NCBI GenBank assembly: GCA_041745395.1
Contig: JBGTIZ010000166.1
Location: 1 to 13,740 of the forward strand
Direction: 5' to 3'
Length of the DNA stretch: 13,740 bases
Source: Hadersleviella sp041745395
GTDB lineage: Bacteria; Chloroflexota; Anaerolineae; Promineifilales; Promineifilaceae
This document shows positions 1 through 8,175 of the stretch, piece after piece (position 1 is the first letter of the stretch; each line of letters opens with the position of its first letter). The position numbers were made by a program, and so were the translations under genes. A model generated the notes under the pieces. The model ran no database searches, had not been told where the DNA came from, and saw only the letters and a list, made by a program, of their open reading frames with translations.

Positions 1-155
1 CTAACCACCCTACCCAACTCCCCACCCCCCAAAACTAGCCAATCTGCCCAATTTGTTACTAGCGCGTAACTGCTCTCTAGTACAGTAAACGTATCGCTAA
101 TATATCTGCTAGCGATGCGCTTTTCTCACTGTCTGCCCAAGGAGACATCCGTTAC
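1..155 (+). promoter_or_regulatory. Leader with two inverted repeats, possible operators/promoter of the operon
   Basis: No coding sequence is visible here. Two palindromic sites stand out. One is GTTAC-TAGCGC-GTAAC at 55-70, symmetric at 12 of 16 positions, the size and style of a TetR-family operator. The other is ATCGCTA (93-99) paired with TAGCGAT (110-116) across a 10-base spacer. A -10-like TAATAT lies at 98-103, inside the second repeat, so a bound protein would block it; no good -35 box is seen 17 bases upstream. The short word CTAGCG is common to both sites (59-64 and 109-114). TetR-type control of acyl-CoA metabolism genes is common, which fits the ligase downstream, but no regulator gene is present in the window. 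Operator and promoter assignments are inference. Confidence 0.35.
139..144 (+). promoter_or_regulatory. Shine-Dalgarno AAGGAG of the first ligase gene
   Basis: AAGGAG lies 11 bases before the ATG at 156 and decides that start over the in-frame ATG at 183. It is one of only three clear ribosome-binding sites in the window. Confidence 0.6.
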
Positions 156-1703
156 ATGACTGGTACTGGTTCAATCGGCTCAATGGGGCTGAACATCGGC
201 ACGCTCCTGCCGCGCCACGCGCTCTATCGCGGCGACCACACCGCCCTCATCTTTGGCGACCACCGCCTCACCTACGCCCAACTCAACCAGCGCGTCAACC
301 GGTGGACACACGCCCTGCTCGCCTTTGGCCTGCAAAAAGGGGACAAAATCGCCACGATTCTGCCCAACGGCCTCGAGCAATATGAAACCTTCTGGGCCGT
401 CGCCAAAATCGGCGCGGTCGTCGTGCCGCTCAGCCCCATGCTACGCGGCCGTGGCCTCAGCCGACTACTCAACGACTCCGACGCCGTTCTCGTCCTGACC
501 GACAGCGACTTCGCCCCCCATCTGGACAAAGTGCGCGACGAGTTGCCCCAAGTGCGCCATTTTGTGCTGGCCGACACGGCCGTGAACCCCCCCTACCTCC
601 ATTACCATACCCTCACCGCCCAAGCCAGCGACCAGAACCCACCCCACGTACACATCACGGGGGATGACCCCTTCAACATCATCTACTCCAGCGGCACGAC
701 CGGCCTGCCCAAAGGCATCGTCCACACCCACGCCATCCGCTACGCCTACTGCACCATTTTTGCCGCCAGCTACCGCATGACCCCCGAAAGCGTCGTCCTG
801 CACACGGGGTCGCTCGTTTTTAATGGCGCGTTTTTAACCATGATGCCCGCCATGTTCCTCGGGGCGACCTTCATTTTGCACCAGCAGTTCGACGCCCAAG
901 CGCAAATCGAAACGATAGCCACTGAAAAAGTGACCCACACCAAGATGGTTCCCTCCCAAATCATCGCCATGCTCAACGCGCCCAACTTTGACCCCGCGCA
1001 GATGCAGTCGCTCGAAATGGTCGGCTCGGTCGGTGCGCCGCTCCACCTCGAGCATAAAGAGGCGTTGAGCGAGGCACTCCCCGGCCGTTTTTATGAGCTA
1101 TATGGCCTGACCGAAGGGTTTGTGACCATCTTGGACAAATTTGATTATGCGGCCAAAAAGAGTTCGGTCGGTGTGCCGCCGCCATTTTTCGAGATGCGCA
1201 TCGTGGATGCCACGGGCGCGGATGTGCCCCCCCACACCGTTGGCGAAATCATTGGGCGCGGCCCCATCACCATGCCCGGCTATTACAAACGGCCTGATTT
1301 AACGGCCACCGCCCTGCGGGATGGCTGGCTCTATAGCGGCGATTTGGGGTATGTGGATGAAGATGGCTTCCTTTATTTGGTGGACCGCCAAAAAGATTTG
1401 ATTATCTCGGGCGGGGTGAATGTGTACCCCCGCGACATCGAAGAGATTGTGGTGCAACATCCCGCCGTGCAGGAAGCGGCCGTGTTTGGCATTCCGGATG
1501 AAAAATGGGGGAAGACGCCCATCACGGCCGTGGTTCTCCACCCCGGCGCGACAGCCACCCCCGCCGAAATCAAAGCATGGGTCAACGAGCGCGTCGAAGC
1601 CCGCTACCAAAAAATCACGGCCGTGGAAATCCGCGAAAACTTCCCCCGCAGTGTCTCCGGCAAAACGCTGAAGCGCATCATGCGGGAAGATTACCAAAGC
1701 TGA
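156..1703 (+). CDS. AMP-forming acyl-CoA synthetase (ANL superfamily), first copy
   Basis: A 515-residue adenylating enzyme expected to activate a carboxylic acid with ATP and then form its CoA thioester in the cytoplasm. The family motifs are complete: the AMP-binding loop YSSGTTGLPKG at residues 177-187, the YGLTE motif at about 316-320, the hinge region YSGDLG followed by DRQKDLIISGG and NVYPRDIEEIV, and the C-terminal catalytic Lys503 in SGKTLKR. Length is normal for the family. The start at 156 is supported by AAGGAG at 139-144. It is the first gene of the co-directional cluster and is followed after about 100 bases of repeat DNA by an alpha/beta hydrolase. It contains three CACGGCCGTG palindromes. 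It is a distant paralog of the ligase at 2706. Aromatic, fatty or branched acids are all possible substrates; the sequence does not decide. Confidence 0.9.
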   Translation: MTGTGSIGSMGLNIGTLLPRHALYRGDHTALIFGDHRLTYAQLNQRVNRWTHALLAFGLQKGDKIATILPNGLEQYETFWAVAKIGAVVVPLSPMLRGRGLSRLLNDSDAVLVLTDSDFAPHLDKVRDELPQVRHFVLADTAVNPPYLHYHTLTAQASDQNPPHVHITGDDPFNIIYSSGTTGLPKGIVHTHAIRYAYCTIFAASYRMTPESVVLHTGSLVFNGAFLTMMPAMFLGATFILHQQFDAQAQIETIATEKVTHTKMVPSQIIAMLNAPNFDPAQMQSLEMVGSVGAPLHLEHKEALSEALPGRFYELYGLTEGFVTILDKFDYAAKKSSVGVPPPFFEMRIVDATGADVPPHTVGEIIGRGPITMPGYYKRPDLTATALRDGWLYSGDLGYVDEDGFLYLVDRQKDLIISGGVNVYPRDIEEIVVQHPAVQEAAVFGIPDEKWGKTPITAVVLHPGATATPAEIKAWVNERVEARYQKITAVEIRENFPRSVSGKTLKRIMREDYQS

Positions 1704-1705
1704 AC

Positions 1706-1806
1706 AAGGTGCATGGTGCAAGGTGCAAGGCGTGCCTAGCATTCCACACGCAACCTGTCACGCCACGAACCCTGCCCCTTGAACCCTGAACCCTGAACCC
1801 TGAACC
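1706..1806 (+). repeat. Heptanucleotide repeats between ligase 1 and hydrolase 1
   Basis: Two 7-base-period arrays fill most of this junction. AAGGTGC, ATGGTGC, AAGGTGC and AAGGCGT run in register at 1706-1733. GAACCCT repeats for 3.7 copies at 1781-1806, ending directly against the ATG of the next gene. There is no Shine-Dalgarno between the second array and that ATG. Confidence 0.85.
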
Positions 1807-2640
1807 ATGTTTCTTAAAACTAACAACATCACCCTCCATTACCTCGACCACAACCCCGCCAGCGATTTACCGTTGCTCCTGCTCATGCACGGGCTGAGCG
1901 CGAACGCTCACGGCTTTGATGGGCTGGTCGCGGCAGGGCTGACTGCTTATTTTCGAGTGATTAGCGTCGATTTGCGCGGGCGAGGGCAGAGCGACAAACC
2001 TGCCGAGGGGTACAGCATGGCCGACCATGCGGCGGACATTATTGGCTTGCTGGATGGGCTGGGCGTGGAACAGGTCATTTTGGGCGGGCACAGCTTTGGC
2101 GGCTTGCTGACGATGTACACGGCCGCGCATTACCCCAACCGCTTCACCCATCTCGTTATTCTCGACGCCGCTGGCTCGCTTCACCCCGACGTGCGCGAAC
2201 TAATTAAGCCATCATTGGCGCGGCTCGACAAAAGCTTGCCCTCGTGGGAAGCATATCGGGACGCGATGAAAAGCCAGCCCTTTTTGCACGGTTACTGGGA
2301 CGACGCCCTCGAGGCGTATTACCGCGCCGATGTCGAAATCCAGCCTGACGGCACGGCCGTGCCCCGCTCCCAGCCCCACGCCATCTGGTCTGCCGCCGAC
2401 CTCGCCATAGATGAACCATGGGCCGACCATCTCACCCATATTCACCAGCCCGCCCTGCTCATCCGCGCCCCCGACAACTACGGCCCCGCCCCCGTCCTGC
2501 CCTATGACCAAGCGCACGAGACGGTCAACGCCCTCGCCCATTGCACCTATGCCGAAGCGACGGGCAACCATATGACGATGCTGTTTGGAGAGAAAGCCAC
2601 GGCCGTGGTCGAAACCATTGTTAAATTTATCAATGGCTAA
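1807..2640 (+). CDS. Alpha/beta-fold serine hydrolase, first copy
   Basis: A 277-residue alpha/beta hydrolase with an apparently intact catalytic triad: nucleophile Ser96 in the elbow GHSFGG, probable acid Asp223 in IRAPDNY, and His255 in GNHMTM. An oxyanion-type HGL motif follows the first core strand at residues 28-30, and DLRGRGQSDKP at 55-65 is typical of the family. No signal peptide is seen, so it is probably cytoplasmic. The usual reactions are ester, amide or C-C bond hydrolysis; the substrate is unknown. Placement between two acyl-CoA ligases suggests that it releases or processes an acid in the same pathway, for example a ring-cleavage product or ester (inference). The ATG abuts a GAACCCT repeat array and has no recognisable ribosome-binding site. 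Confidence 0.85.
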   Translation: MFLKTNNITLHYLDHNPASDLPLLLLMHGLSANAHGFDGLVAAGLTAYFRVISVDLRGRGQSDKPAEGYSMADHAADIIGLLDGLGVEQVILGGHSFGGLLTMYTAAHYPNRFTHLVILDAAGSLHPDVRELIKPSLARLDKSLPSWEAYRDAMKSQPFLHGYWDDALEAYYRADVEIQPDGTAVPRSQPHAIWSAADLAIDEPWADHLTHIHQPALLIRAPDNYGPAPVLPYDQAHETVNALAHCTYAEATGNHMTMLFGEKATAVVETIVKFING

Positions 2641-2704
2641 TTGTCAATTGTCAATTGTCAACTGCCTTTTGTTCATTGCTCCTTGTTCATTGCTCCTTGA
2701 TTCC
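2640..2704 (+). repeat. Heptanucleotide repeats between hydrolase 1 and ligase 2
   Basis: ATTGTCA occurs three times in register at 2640-2660, starting inside the stop codon of the preceding gene. A 14-base unit TTGTTCATTGCTCC (two times seven) occurs twice at 2669-2696, and a decayed third copy, TTGATTCC, ends at 2704. The array reaches within two bases of the next ATG. Confidence 0.85.
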
Positions 2705-2705
2705 T

Positions 2706-4247
2706 ATGGATACTGCTAATTATCTCCTCGCCAAACGCGCTGAACTCACCCCAGGTCGCCCTGCCCTGCACGACTTGGGCACGGGCACGCGCTACAGCTT
2801 TGCCCAGCTTGACGACCGCGCCAACCGAGTCGCCAATTGGCTTTTGGGGCTAGGCATCACGCATGGCGACCGGGTCTGCTTGCTCGCCCCCAACAGCGTC
2901 ATTTACAGCGATTTGCTCCACGCCTGTCTCAAAATTGGGGCCGTTTTCACGCCACTCAATTGGCGGCTGGCCGCGCCCGAGTTGGTTTACATTGTCAACA
3001 ATTGCACCCCGCAGGTGTTGATTGTTGCGCCCGAATTCACGGCCGTGTACGCACAAATGGCCGCCCAGCTCACCATCCCCCACCTCGCCACCTGCGAAGG
3101 AGCCGAGCTACCCGACGCGCTTATTTATGAAGAAACCCTCGACCAAGCCAGCCCTGCGCCACCGACGCCACCCGCCCCCATCCAGCCCGACGACCCCGCC
3201 TGCATCCTCTACACCAGCGGCACGACGGGGCGACCGAAAGGGGCACTCATTCCCCAGCGGCAAATCCTGTGGAACGCTATCAACACCGTCGTGAGTTGGG
3301 GGCTGACCAGTGAAGATATCTCCCCTATTTTCACCCCCATGTTCCACTCGGGCGGGCTGTTTGTCTTCCTCACGCCCCTGCATTACGTCGGCGGACAGGT
3401 GATTATCACCCGCACCTTCGAGTTAGAAGAGTCCCTGCGCGTGATTGAGCAAGAGGGATGCACCGTTATTTTGGGCGTGCCCACGATTTTCCAAATGTGG
3501 CTCGATAGCCCCGCCTTTGCCCAAACCAGCTTTGCCAGCGTGCGCTGGTTCATCAGCGGCGGCGCACCCTGCCCGCCCGAACTGGCGCAGGCGTGGCAAC
3601 AGGCCACGGGGCGCGTTTTGCGCCAAGGGTACGGCCTGACCGAAGTGGGCACGAACTGCTTCACGATGACCGACGAAGAAGCGCAAATGCTGGTCGGCTC
3701 GGTCGGCCAGCCGATTTTTCACAGTGAGATGAAGTTGGTAAACGAAGCGGGGCAAGATGTGCCCCAAGGGGAAATTGGAGAATTGCTCATCGCTGGGCCG
3801 CACGTGTGCGCGGGCTATTTGCATAATCCGGAAGCCACGGCCGTGTCCATTCAAAACGGCTGGTTCCACACGGGGGACATGGCTCGCCAAGATGAAACCG
3901 GCTACTTCTATATTGTCGGCCGTTTTAAGGACATGATTATCTCGGGCGGCGAGAATGTCTACGCGGCGGAGGTCGAAGCGATTTTCCGCGAACACACGGC
4001 CGTGCAAGAGTGCGCCCTCATTGGCCTGCCCGACGACACTTGGGGCGAAGTTGGCCTGATGATTACTGTCCTAGACAAAAATTGCCCCGCCACCCCCGAA
4101 CTCGCCGACGAACTCCGCGCCTTTTGCAAAGCGCAACTCGCCAGCTACAAAGTACCCAAACAAATCATTTTTGTGCCCGAACTTCCCTACTCGCCCTATG
4201 GCAAAGTAGAAAAACTCGTCTTGAAAGAAAAATACGCCGTCACCTAA
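2706..4247 (+). CDS. AMP-forming acyl-CoA synthetase (FadD/4-coumarate-CoA-ligase-like), second copy
   Basis: A 513-residue ANL-superfamily enzyme predicted to make an acyl-CoA from a free acid, ATP and CoA. Motifs are intact: AMP-binding loop YTSGTTGRPKG at residues 169-179, MFHSGG after it, YGLTE at 309-313, HTGDMARQDETGYFYIVGR with KDMIISGGENVY, and catalytic Lys500 in SPYGKVEK. I chose the ATG at 2706, which begins an ordinary N-terminus (MDTANYLLAKRA). An in-frame TTG at 2655 would translate the upstream repeat array and is unlikely. It shares short DNA words with ligase 1 at equivalent motifs but differs along most of its length, so it is an old paralog and probably has another substrate. 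It contains three CACGGCCGTG palindromes. Confidence 0.88.
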   Translation: MDTANYLLAKRAELTPGRPALHDLGTGTRYSFAQLDDRANRVANWLLGLGITHGDRVCLLAPNSVIYSDLLHACLKIGAVFTPLNWRLAAPELVYIVNNCTPQVLIVAPEFTAVYAQMAAQLTIPHLATCEGAELPDALIYEETLDQASPAPPTPPAPIQPDDPACILYTSGTTGRPKGALIPQRQILWNAINTVVSWGLTSEDISPIFTPMFHSGGLFVFLTPLHYVGGQVIITRTFELEESLRVIEQEGCTVILGVPTIFQMWLDSPAFAQTSFASVRWFISGGAPCPPELAQAWQQATGRVLRQGYGLTEVGTNCFTMTDEEAQMLVGSVGQPIFHSEMKLVNEAGQDVPQGEIGELLIAGPHVCAGYLHNPEATAVSIQNGWFHTGDMARQDETGYFYIVGRFKDMIISGGENVYAAEVEAIFREHTAVQECALIGLPDDTWGEVGLMITVLDKNCPATPELADELRAFCKAQLASYKVPKQIIFVPELPYSPYGKVEKLVLKEKYAVT

Positions 4248-4256
4248 CGCGAAGTC

Positions 4257-4291
4257 CACTCAGCACTCATCGCTCATCGCTCAGCACTCAA
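4257..4291 (+). repeat. Heptanucleotide repeat (CRCTCAN x5) between ligase 2 and hydrolase 2
   Basis: Five consecutive 7-base units, CACTCAG, CACTCAT, CGCTCAT, CGCTCAG and CACTCAA, fill 4257-4291, eight bases before the next ATG. The GAGCGAT units at 11308-11321 are the reverse complement of the ATCGCTC phase of this array. Confidence 0.85.
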
Positions 4292-4298
4292 AAAAACC

Positions 4299-5360
4299 AT
4301 GACCCTACCCAACATTACCTCTCAAACCATCACCACCCCCCGCCTGACAACGCGGGTGCTGACGGTGGGGCAAAACTTACATGAAAACACGGCCGTGCTT
4401 TTTCTCCACGGCAACCTCTCCAACGCGACATGGTGGGCAGAAACGATGCTCACCCTGCCCGACGGCTATTTTGCCCTCGCGCCAGATTTGCGCGGCTACG
4501 GCGACGCCGACCCCGCCGTCAAAATTGACGCCACGCAGGGCTTGCGCGACGTGGCGCAAGATATGTTTGCCCTGCTCGATGCGTTCAACATTGAGCAAGC
4601 GCACGTTGTCGGCAACTCGCTGGGGGGCGTGGTGGTGTGGCGCATGATGGAAATTGCCCCCGAACGCCTGCTGAGCGTAACGCAGGTCGCACCTGGCTCG
4701 CCTTATGGCTTTGGCGGCACGAAAGATGTGGCGGGCACGCCCAGTACACCTGATTTTGCCGGCTCGGGCGCGGGGCTGATTAACACGGCCGTGGTGCAAG
4801 CCATGCGCGACCAAGACCGCTCCCTAGAGAACCCCATGGGTCTGCGCGGGGCATTGCGCCGTCTGGTCTACAACCCACCCTTCATTCCCGAACGGGAAGA
4901 AGAGCTACTCACGGCCGCGCTCAGTACCCATATTGGCGAACAAGATTATCCCGGAGACAAAACAGACTCACCCCACTGGCCGTTTTCTGCGCCAGGCGTG
5001 TGGGGGCCGAACAATGCGCTCTCGCCCAAATATGTGGGAGATGTGAGCCAGTTGTGGCACATTGAGCCGAAGCCGCCTGTTTTATGGGTCTGGGGCGAGA
5101 AGGATGGGGTGGTGTCAAACACGGCCGTGTCTGATGTCGCCGTTCTCGGCCAACTCGGCTACATCCCCGGCTACCCCGGCGCAGATGTTTACCCACCCCA
5201 GCCCATGCTCGACCAAATCCGCGCCGTCCTGGCCCATTACACCGAAGCGGGCGGCCACGTCCAAGAAACGATGCTCCCCAACGTGGGACACGTGCCCTTT
5301 ATTGAAGCCCTTGACCAGTTCAACAGCGTTTTTCACCCCTTTCTACAAAAATCCATGTAG
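4299..5360 (+). CDS. Alpha/beta-fold serine hydrolase, second copy
   Basis: A 353-residue alpha/beta hydrolase, longer than the copy at 1807. The nucleophile is Ser107 in GNSLGG, the likely acid is Asp269 in WGEKDGVV, and the His is His331 in VGHVPF. FLHGNLSN (residues 35-42) carries the oxyanion loop and DLRGYG follows the next strand. Extra length lies between about residues 140 and 250, where a large cap domain would sit over the active site; this region is rich in Gly, Pro and Asn. No signal peptide is visible. The reaction is unknown beyond hydrolase class; an esterase, C-C hydrolase or lactonase would fit. It precedes the binding-protein gene by 63 bases, which hold a 38-base palindrome. 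The gene start has no Shine-Dalgarno. It contains three CACGGCCGTG palindromes. Confidence 0.83.
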   Translation: MTLPNITSQTITTPRLTTRVLTVGQNLHENTAVLFLHGNLSNATWWAETMLTLPDGYFALAPDLRGYGDADPAVKIDATQGLRDVAQDMFALLDAFNIEQAHVVGNSLGGVVVWRMMEIAPERLLSVTQVAPGSPYGFGGTKDVAGTPSTPDFAGSGAGLINTAVVQAMRDQDRSLENPMGLRGALRRLVYNPPFIPEREEELLTAALSTHIGEQDYPGDKTDSPHWPFSAPGVWGPNNALSPKYVGDVSQLWHIEPKPPVLWVWGEKDGVVSNTAVSDVAVLGQLGYIPGYPGADVYPPQPMLDQIRAVLAHYTEAGGHVQETMLPNVGHVPFIEALDQFNSVFHPFLQKSM

Positions 5361-5366
5361 CCCATC

Positions 5367-5404
5367 GTGCCGTTGGGAAAAGGCATGCCTTTGCCCTACG
5401 GCAC
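5367..5404. repeat. 38-base imperfect palindrome upstream of the binding-protein gene
   Basis: An inverted repeat centred on GCATGC at 5385/5386 with core AAAGGCATGCCTTT. The arms start GTGCCGT and end ACGGCAC, with two mismatches over 19 pairs. It is related in size, centre and core to the palindrome at 8124-8161. In RNA it would form a long hairpin and could influence RNA processing or stability. Confidence 0.85.
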
Positions 5405-5410
5405 AAAACC

Positions 5411-5416
5411 GAGGAG
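5411..5416 (+). promoter_or_regulatory. Shine-Dalgarno GAGGAG of the binding-protein gene
   Basis: GAGGAG sits 7 bases before the ATG at 5424 and fixes that start. An in-frame GTG at 5367 would translate the palindrome and place extra residues before the lipoprotein signal, so it is rejected. Confidence 0.75.
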
Positions 5417-5423
5417 ATACAAG

Positions 5424-8105
5424 ATGAAATCAACCCGTATGTTAACTTTACTGTCCTTATTATTGGCCGCCCTGCTGGTGCTGGCCGCCTGTGGTGGAAG
5501 CGACCCCGCGCCCGCCCCTGAACCGACCACCGCTCCTGTGCAAGAAGAAGCTGAAGCCCCAGCCGAAGAGCCAGAAGCAGAAGCAGAAACAGAGCCAGAA
5601 GCCCCCGCTGAAGAAGCGGCCATGGGCGACCTGACCTGCACCGAACCGGTCAAAGTCGGCCTCATTACCGACGAAACTGGCGCACTCGCCATTTATGGGG
5701 CGCACGTTTTGCGCGGCTTCCCCCTCGGCATGGAATACGCCACTGGTGGCCCCGGCGTCGCTGGCGACGAGTTCACCAGCTACATGCTCGATGGCTGTGA
5801 ATTCCAAGTTTATATCCGCGACGACCAGAGCAATCCCGAAGTGACCGCTACCGTCGCCCGCGAACTCATCGAAGTGCTCGACGTAGACATTTTGGCCGGC
5901 ACCGTTAGCTCGGGCGCGACGGCTACGTTGCAAGAGTTGGCGCGTGAGAACCAAATTCCCTTGATTGTGGCGCCCGCCGCCGCCAACGACATTACAGGCA
6001 TCGGCTTCAACGATTACACCTTCCGCACCAGCAGAAATAATTACCAAGATGCGGTCAATATTTGCCAATACCTGACCACCCAGTACGGCTCTTTCGTGCA
6101 AATCGCGCCTGACTATTCATTTGGTCAGGGCAGTGCCCAAGCGTTCCGGGATGCGTGTACCCTGTTTGGCGGCGAATTTGTGGGTGAAGATATTTTCGCC
6201 CCGGCCGATACGACTGATTTCACGGCGTACATGGATCAGGTGCAAGAAGCTGTGGACGGCGGCGCGGAAGCGTTCATCGTGACGTGGGCGGGCGGCGGCT
6301 TTGTGCCTCTGCTCCAAGCGGCGACCGATAGCGGCGTGCTGGACGAAGTGCCGATGGCGGCTGGCTTTGTCGATAATGTGGTGATGCCCGCCTTCTTTAG
6401 CAACGCTATTGGCTCCACTAGCGGCATTCTTTACCATTACACCCTGCCCGACAACGAGATTAACGATTGGCTGGTTGAGCAAACCCAAGCGCAGTTTGGC
6501 ACTTTCCCCGATTTGTTTGATGCAGACGCCATGAATGCGGCCATCATGCTGGTGGAAGCGGTCAAAGCGACAAATGGGGATGTGGCCGCTGATAGCCTGA
6601 TTGGGGCGATGCAGGGCATGGAGTTTGAAGGGCCAAAGGGCACGATTTATATCCGCCCCGAAGACCATGTGGCGATTCAGGATATGTATATCGCTACGTT
6701 ACTCAATGTGGATGACCCTGAGTTTGCCTTCTTTGAACTGGTCGAAACGAATCGGCCCAATGTGCCCTGTTTGTTAGAGGGTGACCTGCAAGAGCGTTGT
6801 GGCGAGTTGCCCGTTGGCTCGCTGGGGGATGATGCGTCTGCGGCGATGGATGGGGGCACGGCCGAGTCTGAAGAGATGAGTGAAGAGGTGATGGGCACGG
6901 CCGTGTGTGAAACCCCCGTCAAAGTCGGCCTCATTACCGACCAAACTGGGGCACTCGCCATTTATGGCGCCCACGTCATGCGCGGCTTCCCCCTTGGCCT
7001 CGAATACGCCGCTGGCGCACCCGCCGAAATTATGGGGGACGCCCGCCTCTACCAGATAGATGATTGCCCCGTCGAAGTATACATCCGGGACGATCAGAGC
7101 AACCCCGAAGTGACCGCCACCGTCGCCCGTGAACTCATCGAGATTATCGGCGTAGACATTTTGGTCGGCACCGTTAGCTCCGGCGCGACGGCTACATTGC
7201 AAGAGCTAGCGCGTGAGAACCAAATTCCCCTGATTGTGGCTCCCGCCGCCGCCAACGACATTACAGGCGTGGGCTTCAACGAGTACACCTTCCGCACCAG
7301 CAGAAACAATTACCAAGACGCGGTCAACATTTGCCAATACCTGACCACCCAGTACGGCTCCTTCGTGCAAATCGCGCCCGACTATTCATTTGGTCAGGGC
7401 AGTGCGCAAGCGTTCCGGGATGCGTGTACCCTGTTTGGCGGTGAGTTCATCGGCGACGACATTTTCGCCCCGGCCGATACAACCGACTTCACGGCGTATA
7501 TGGATAGCGTCATGGCCTCCGTAGACGGCGGCGCGGAAGCGTTCATCGTCACTTGGGCGGGCGGCGGCTTCGTGCCCCTGCTCCAAGCGGCCACGGACAG
7601 CGGCGTGCTGGACGAAATCCCCATGGCCTCTGGTTTTGTAGACAACGTGGTCATGCCTGCCTTCTTTAGCAACGCCATTGGCTCCACCAGCGGCATTTTG
7701 TACCACTACACCCTGCCCGACAACGAAATCAACGATTGGTTGGTCGAGCAAACGCAAGCACAGTTCGACACGTTCCCCGATTTGTTCGATGCGGACGCCA
7801 TGAATGCGGCTCTGCTCATCGCCAATGCGCTCCGCGTAACCGGCGGGGATGCGTCGGCCGAGGCGTTAATCGATGCCATGGCGGGCATGCAGTTTGAAGG
7901 GCCAAAGGGCACAATTTACATCCGCCCCGAGGATCATGTGGCGATTCAGGATATGTACATCGCCACGTTGCTCAATGTGGATGACCCTGAGTTCCGTTAT
8001 TTTGACTATGTCGAAACGAACCGCCCCGACGTGCCCTGTCTGTTGGAAGGGGATTTTGCAGTGCGTTGTGGTGATTTGCCCGTGGGCAGTCTGAGCGGCG
8101 AGTAG
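5424..8105 (+). CDS. Lipoprotein with two tandem LIV-type periplasmic-binding domains
   Basis: An 893-residue ABC-importer receptor, about twice the usual 370-430 residues. Residues 1-23 are a lipoprotein signal: basic MKSTR, a hydrophobic run, then lipobox LAAC with Cys23 as the lipidation site. A flexible Pro/Ala/Glu linker runs to about residue 70. Two type-I periplasmic-binding domains (Peripla_BP_6, LivJ/LivK-like) follow at about 76-470 and 499-893. My hand alignment gives about 84% identity (about 63 differences in 395) with an exact offset of 423 codons and no net gap. Differences cluster at residues 103-122, in 383-405 near the end of the first domain, and in the last few residues. 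Several Cys are conserved in both copies (Cys72/Cys495 and others), suggesting disulfides. Neighbours encode the matching ATPases and permeases. A sequencing or assembly artefact is unlikely because synonymous and amino-acid differences are spread through the copies. Confidence 0.9.
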   Translation: MKSTRMLTLLSLLLAALLVLAACGGSDPAPAPEPTTAPVQEEAEAPAEEPEAEAETEPEAPAEEAAMGDLTCTEPVKVGLITDETGALAIYGAHVLRGFPLGMEYATGGPGVAGDEFTSYMLDGCEFQVYIRDDQSNPEVTATVARELIEVLDVDILAGTVSSGATATLQELARENQIPLIVAPAAANDITGIGFNDYTFRTSRNNYQDAVNICQYLTTQYGSFVQIAPDYSFGQGSAQAFRDACTLFGGEFVGEDIFAPADTTDFTAYMDQVQEAVDGGAEAFIVTWAGGGFVPLLQAATDSGVLDEVPMAAGFVDNVVMPAFFSNAIGSTSGILYHYTLPDNEINDWLVEQTQAQFGTFPDLFDADAMNAAIMLVEAVKATNGDVAADSLIGAMQGMEFEGPKGTIYIRPEDHVAIQDMYIATLLNVDDPEFAFFELVETNRPNVPCLLEGDLQERCGELPVGSLGDDASAAMDGGTAESEEMSEEVMGTAVCETPVKVGLITDQTGALAIYGAHVMRGFPLGLEYAAGAPAEIMGDARLYQIDDCPVEVYIRDDQSNPEVTATVARELIEIIGVDILVGTVSSGATATLQELARENQIPLIVAPAAANDITGVGFNEYTFRTSRNNYQDAVNICQYLTTQYGSFVQIAPDYSFGQGSAQAFRDACTLFGGEFIGDDIFAPADTTDFTAYMDSVMASVDGGAEAFIVTWAGGGFVPLLQAATDSGVLDEIPMASGFVDNVVMPAFFSNAIGSTSGILYHYTLPDNEINDWLVEQTQAQFDTFPDLFDADAMNAALLIANALRVTGGDASAEALIDAMAGMQFEGPKGTIYIRPEDHVAIQDMYIATLLNVDDPEFRYFDYVETNRPDVPCLLEGDFAVRCGDLPVGSLSGE

Positions 8106-8123
8106 ACCTGTAACATACGTTCG

Positions 8124-8161
8124 TCGTCGTAGGGTAAAGGCATGCCTTTACCCTACGACGA
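8124..8161. repeat. 38-base perfect palindrome between the binding-protein gene and livG
   Basis: A perfect inverted repeat centred on GCATGC at 8142/8143, core GTAAAGGCATGCCTTTAC, with arms starting TCGTCGT and ending ACGACGA. With a three-base bulge the pairing extends left to 8119 and right to 8163. No T-run follows on the + strand, so it is not a classical terminator. It could cap the 3' end of the receptor transcript and reduce expression of livG and later genes, as intercistronic hairpins do in other binding-protein operons (inference). Confidence 0.92.
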
Positions 8162-8175
8162 ACTTGGTAAACCTT

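Noticed and set aside
272..1742. Long open frames on the opposite strand of the first ligase
   Set aside because: They are shadows caused by high GC and codon bias; the + strand has complete ANL motifs.
2655..2705. TTG start extending ligase 2
   Set aside because: The added residues are translation of heptamer repeats; the family-like N-terminus begins at ATG 2706.
5367..5423. Upstream GTG start for the binding-protein gene
   Set aside because: It would translate the 38-base palindrome and bury the lipoprotein signal; GAGGAG at 5411-5416 supports ATG 5424.
8106..8175. Intrinsic terminator between the binding-protein gene and livG
   Set aside because: The palindrome has no T-run after it and the importer genes continue on the same strand, so partial attenuation or RNA processing is more likely.
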